Positions 61,033 to 64,000 of a DNA stretch of 64,000 nt are shown piece after piece (the first letter of the stretch is position 1; every line of letters starts with the position of its first letter). The notes beneath the pieces were generated by a model. That model did not search any database and was not told the DNA's origin. It saw only the letters and a program-made list of their open reading frames with translations. Source of the stretch: Flavivirga algicola. GTDB taxonomy: Bacteria > Bacteroidota > Bacteroidia > Flavobacteriales > Flavobacteriaceae. The translations under genes were made by a program, and so were the position numbers. The DNA is taken from assembly GCF_012910715.1 (NCBI RefSeq), contig NZ_JABBHF010000002.1, forward strand, positions 5,001-69,000. Reading direction: 5' to 3'.

Positions 61033-64000
61033 ATGCAACCATCAGCTTTTCACAAAAAAGTATTGTTAATATTTATCATAGCCATTACAACACAAGGCTA
61101 TTCACAATTAAGCAGAACACATTATATCCCACCATTAACCAGTGCTGAATTTGGTAATGCCAATCCAGGGGATCAATACATATATGTATCAACGCCTAGT
61201 GCGACCGATATCCCGTATACTATTAAACCTGTAGGCCAACCAGTAACCAGTCATATAACTGGTAATGTTTCGAATGCAAATCCGCAACAAATCCCACTGG
61301 GATCAGGAAACGGACAACTATTTATTCCTTCTCCACAAACCAGTGTCGTAGTTAATGACAAAGGCTATATTATTGAAGCAGAAGGCACCATTTATGTATC
61401 TGTAAGAATGAATGCAGGTGGCGGTGCGCAAGCTGGAGCTTTAGTTAGCAAAGGACTCCCTGCTTTAGGGACTACTTTTAGAGTGGGAAGCTACACCAAT
61501 GAAAACCCTCAAGATAATTATTTGAATTTCGCTTCAGTTATGGCAACCGAAGATAATACGCAAGTCACATTCAGTGACCTTCCAGCTGGCATTATTATTA
61601 AAAATTATAGTGGTACAATTCCTATAAATGCTACTTTAGATAAAGGAGAAAGCTATACCATAGCGACAAATAGTAGTTCCTCTGTTACTAATCGGGATGG
61701 GTTAATAGGATGCTTAATAAGTTCGGATAAGCCCATAGTCGTAAATTGTGGATCTGCCAATGGTAGTTTTTCTAATGGAGGTGGTAGAGATTATGGTATA
61801 GACCAAATTGTCGATGTCTCAAAAGTTGGCACAGAATACATTTTTGTTAAAGGAGATGGTGAGAATGCATGGGAAAATATTTTAATTGTAGCACATACAG
61901 ATAATACGACGATAAGCATTAATGGTAATACACCAGTAGCAACTATTAATGCAGGAGATTATTATTTAATCGAGGGTAACAATTATAATGGCAGTGGTAA
62001 TATGTATGTTGAAACTTCCCTACCTGTCTTTGCGTATCAGGGTGTAGGAGCTACCAACAGCGAAGCCAACCAAGGGCTATTTTTTGTACCACCTTTAAGT
62101 TGTGAAGCCAGAGGAAAACTGGACAATATTGCTCATATTGAAAACATTGGAAGTACAAATTACAATGGCGGTATTACTGTTGTTACAAAATCTGGAGCGA
62201 CCGTAACCATTAACAACACACCAATAAGCAGCTTTTCGACAAGTGGACCTAATGCTGTTGACGGAAAACCTGATTATGTCACTTACAAGGTTACTGGGCT
62301 TTCAGGAGATATCTCAGTAGAAAGTAGCGACGAATTATACTGCGCCTATTTTAATTTTAATGGGGCAGCAACATCTGGAAGTTTTTATTCTGGTTTTCCC
62401 TCTGCACCAGAAATTAATTTCGATGCGCAATTTGCTACGTTGGGAAACTGTATTCCCAATATTACTTTAGAAGCTGCCAATACTCAAAATTTTGACAGCT
62501 TTGAATGGTGGTTCGATGACGGAACAGGATTTCAGAACTTGTTTATAAGCTCACCTACTTTAACACCAACAGTACCTGGTAAATATAAACTCATTGGAGT
62601 AATTACCTGTACACTTGAAAGATTGGAATCGGCCGAAGTCCCGGTAAGTATCTGTCCCGATGATATTGATAACGATGGTATTATTGACAATATTGATATC
62701 GATAATGATAATGATGGGATACTTAATTGTACAGAGTCAAGAGGTGATGTTACCATAAACATTGCCAATACAAATCAACCACAACTCATTTTTCAAGATA
62801 GTTCTATTGATACGGTCATAACATCATCGACATTTAGCCAAAACAATAGCTCTGGAAATGCAACTAATACAATAACGGGTAACAATACAGGCCGTTTTAC
62901 AAGTATTGTTCAACCTGCAGCTAATGCAGAAAGCACCTATTCATTAGTTTATACAGAACCTGTGAATGTAAAATTTATGGAAGATACAGCGATCACCCAT
63001 GTGGAAACCTCTGGTGAATTTTTTATTGCAAAAATTTCACCAGTCAACAAAAATATCACGTTGGTAGATCCTGATAATCGTTTGTTGGTTGATTCCAATT
63101 TTGATGGTGTTTTTGAAACTGGTGTCACTCAAATTTCAGGATCCGAAATTCATTTCAAAATAAACCCTGCTCCTTTAGGTAACACCCATTATCAATTTTT
63201 TGCCAATCAGGTTGATGGATTTTCTTTTATTCATAGATTAACAAACACAACTACAGCCTCTACATTTAACGGTATACTGTCACTCACCTGCTTCAAAAAA
63301 GATACCGATATGGATGGTGTTAAAGATGAATTGGACCTGGATAGTGATAATGACGGACTCCCTGATATTATTGAAAACAGTGGTACGCTAATCACATTAT
63401 CAAATACAGATATAGATACCAATGGATTGGATGATGTTTTTAGTATTAACGACACACCATTGGATTCCGATACTGATGGCATTTACGATTTTTATGATTT
63501 AGATAGTGATAATGATGGAATATACGATTTAATAGAATCTGGACAACTGGGTATTACCCTATCCGATACTAATTTAGATGGAATAGAAGACGGACCAACC
63601 TTTGGAACAAATGGCTGGGCTGATGCTGCCGAAACGGCCCCAGACAGCAACATGGTTGGTTATACGCCTAATGATTCGGATAGTGATTCTGTGCTATCTT
63701 ATATCGATTTAGATAGCGATGGTGATACGTGTAGCGATGTCATCGAAGCTGGGTTTTCGGATGCCAATGGAGACGATTTATTAAGTGATAACCCTATTAC
63801 AACAGGCAATACTGGATTAGTTACCAATGCCAGCGACGGTTATACCATTCCCAATAGTGATTATTTAAATTATGCGCCCATAACCATAACAACACAACCA
63901 TCTGATACCGAAGTTTGCCAATCTGCAAACACCACCATATCTATAGCTACATCTGCCATTGATACGATTCAATGGGAAGTTAGTAGTGACAGTGTCAACT
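61033..64000 (+). CDS. very large secreted protein, IgGFc-binding-like and calcium-repeat domains (partial)
   Basis: Starts at ATG 61033 and stays open to the window end (989 codons seen). Signal peptide MQPSAFHKKVLLIFIIAITT; an IgGFc-binding-like N-terminal domain (about 30-480: TPSATDIPYTIKPVGQP, GCLISSDKPIVVNCGSANGS, DQIVDVSKVGTEYIFVKGDG, SLPVFAYQGVGATNSEANQG); then an Ig-like part; then thrombospondin type 3-like calcium blocks DDIDNDGIIDNIDIDNDNDG, DTDMDGVKDELDLDSDNDG, DTDTDGIYDFYDLDSDNDG. It ends in another Ig-like stretch with Cys. A T9SS type B sorting domain is expected beyond the window. No stop was seen in the codons I read through. Confidence 0.88.
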   Translation, partial: MQPSAFHKKVLLIFIIAITTQGYSQLSRTHYIPPLTSAEFGNANPGDQYIYVSTPSATDIPYTIKPVGQPVTSHITGNVSNANPQQIPLGSGNGQLFIPSPQTSVVVNDKGYIIEAEGTIYVSVRMNAGGGAQAGALVSKGLPALGTTFRVGSYTNENPQDNYLNFASVMATEDNTQVTFSDLPAGIIIKNYSGTIPINATLDKGESYTIATNSSSSVTNRDGLIGCLISSDKPIVVNCGSANGSFSNGGGRDYGIDQIVDVSKVGTEYIFVKGDGENAWENILIVAHTDNTTISINGNTPVATINAGDYYLIEGNNYNGSGNMYVETSLPVFAYQGVGATNSEANQGLFFVPPLSCEARGKLDNIAHIENIGSTNYNGGITVVTKSGATVTINNTPISSFSTSGPNAVDGKPDYVTYKVTGLSGDISVESSDELYCAYFNFNGAATSGSFYSGFPSAPEINFDAQFATLGNCIPNITLEAANTQNFDSFEWWFDDGTGFQNLFISSPTLTPTVPGKYKLIGVITCTLERLESAEVPVSICPDDIDNDGIIDNIDIDNDNDGILNCTESRGDVTINIANTNQPQLIFQDSSIDTVITSSTFSQNNSSGNATNTITGNNTGRFTSIVQPAANAESTYSLVYTEPVNVKFMEDTAITHVETSGEFFIAKISPVNKNITLVDPDNRLLVDSNFDGVFETGVTQISGSEIHFKINPAPLGNTHYQFFANQVDGFSFIHRLTNTTTASTFNGILSLTCFKKDTDMDGVKDELDLDSDNDGLPDIIENSGTLITLSNTDIDTNGLDDVFSINDTPLDSDTDGIYDFYDLDSDNDGIYDLIESGQLGITLSDTNLDGIEDGPTFGTNGWADAAETAPDSNMVGYTPNDSDSDSVLSYIDLDSDGDTCSDVIEAGFSDANGDDLLSDNPITTGNTGLVTNASDGYTIPNSDYLNYAPITITTQPSDTEVCQSANTTISIATSAIDTIQWEVSSDSVN

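Overview
The window is low-GC (roughly one third G+C by eye) and comes from a marine or soil-type Flavobacteriaceae member (Bacteroidota); the genus cannot be fixed from the sequence alone. Supporting signs are the partial 16S rRNA start, the Bacteroidota -7 promoter element TAnnTTTG in front of many genes, a zeaxanthin-type carotenoid cluster, type IX secretion (T9SS) type B sorting domains, and family-typical proteins (DUF5606, PorT-like barrel, SprB/CHU-type surface proteins).

Layout. 1-1175: 5' end of a 16S gene on the minus strand, its leader with three tandem promoter copies, and a structured element that may be a Flavo-1-type RNA. 1176-4439: translation operon thrS-infC-rpmI-rplT (infC appears to start at ATA). 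4513-16487: housekeeping genes (YjbQ, dnaB, accA, tgt-lptG-like-EamA operon, beta-barrel protein, FKBP lipoprotein, hslR, phosphoribosyltransferase, aroK). 16564-16851: tRNA-Lys and tRNA-Leu behind a promoter sharing a 15-mer with the rRNA promoters. 17120-21070: two unknown genes, a hotdog thioesterase, and an ECF41-type sigma factor with a matching pair of candidate promoters, one before its own gene and one before an azoreductase-cupin operon. 21095-21235: a nested palindromic repeat. 21424-25847: a CarH/LitR-like B12 light-sensor regulator followed by crtI-crtB-crtZ-crtY, with shared candidate operator sequences. 25822-31416: TlpA-like thioredoxin, duplicated-domain lipoprotein, Crp/Fnr regulator, DUF5606, def, ruvX and dapD.

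31484-43559 is a surface-glycan (probably lipopolysaccharide) locus: a heptosyltransferase-like GT9, a galactofuranose pair (glf plus a galactofuranosyltransferase-like gene), several GT2 enzymes, a Kdo/heptose-kinase-like protein and an FkbM methyltransferase. Inside it, a five-gene block resembling a bactoprenol-linked sugar modification cassette (GtrB-like transferase, GT-C-like membrane protein, methyltransferase, epimerase, and a sugar aminotransferase that has lost its middle) is flanked by two near-identical ~60-bp direct repeats.

43681-64000: tsaC, cca, GNAT, ctaA/COX15 heme A synthase, a pRiA4b ORF-3-like protein, an ABC transporter pair, then three very large secreted proteins (1111 aa, 1641 aa, and one running off the window end). 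Two of these carry a T9SS type B sorting domain and 4 or 11 copies of the same ~95-residue repeat; a lipoprotein serine hydrolase lies between them on the other strand.

No CRISPR array, insertion sequence, integrase or phage gene was seen. All family assignments are from reading the protein and DNA by eye; no database search was run.
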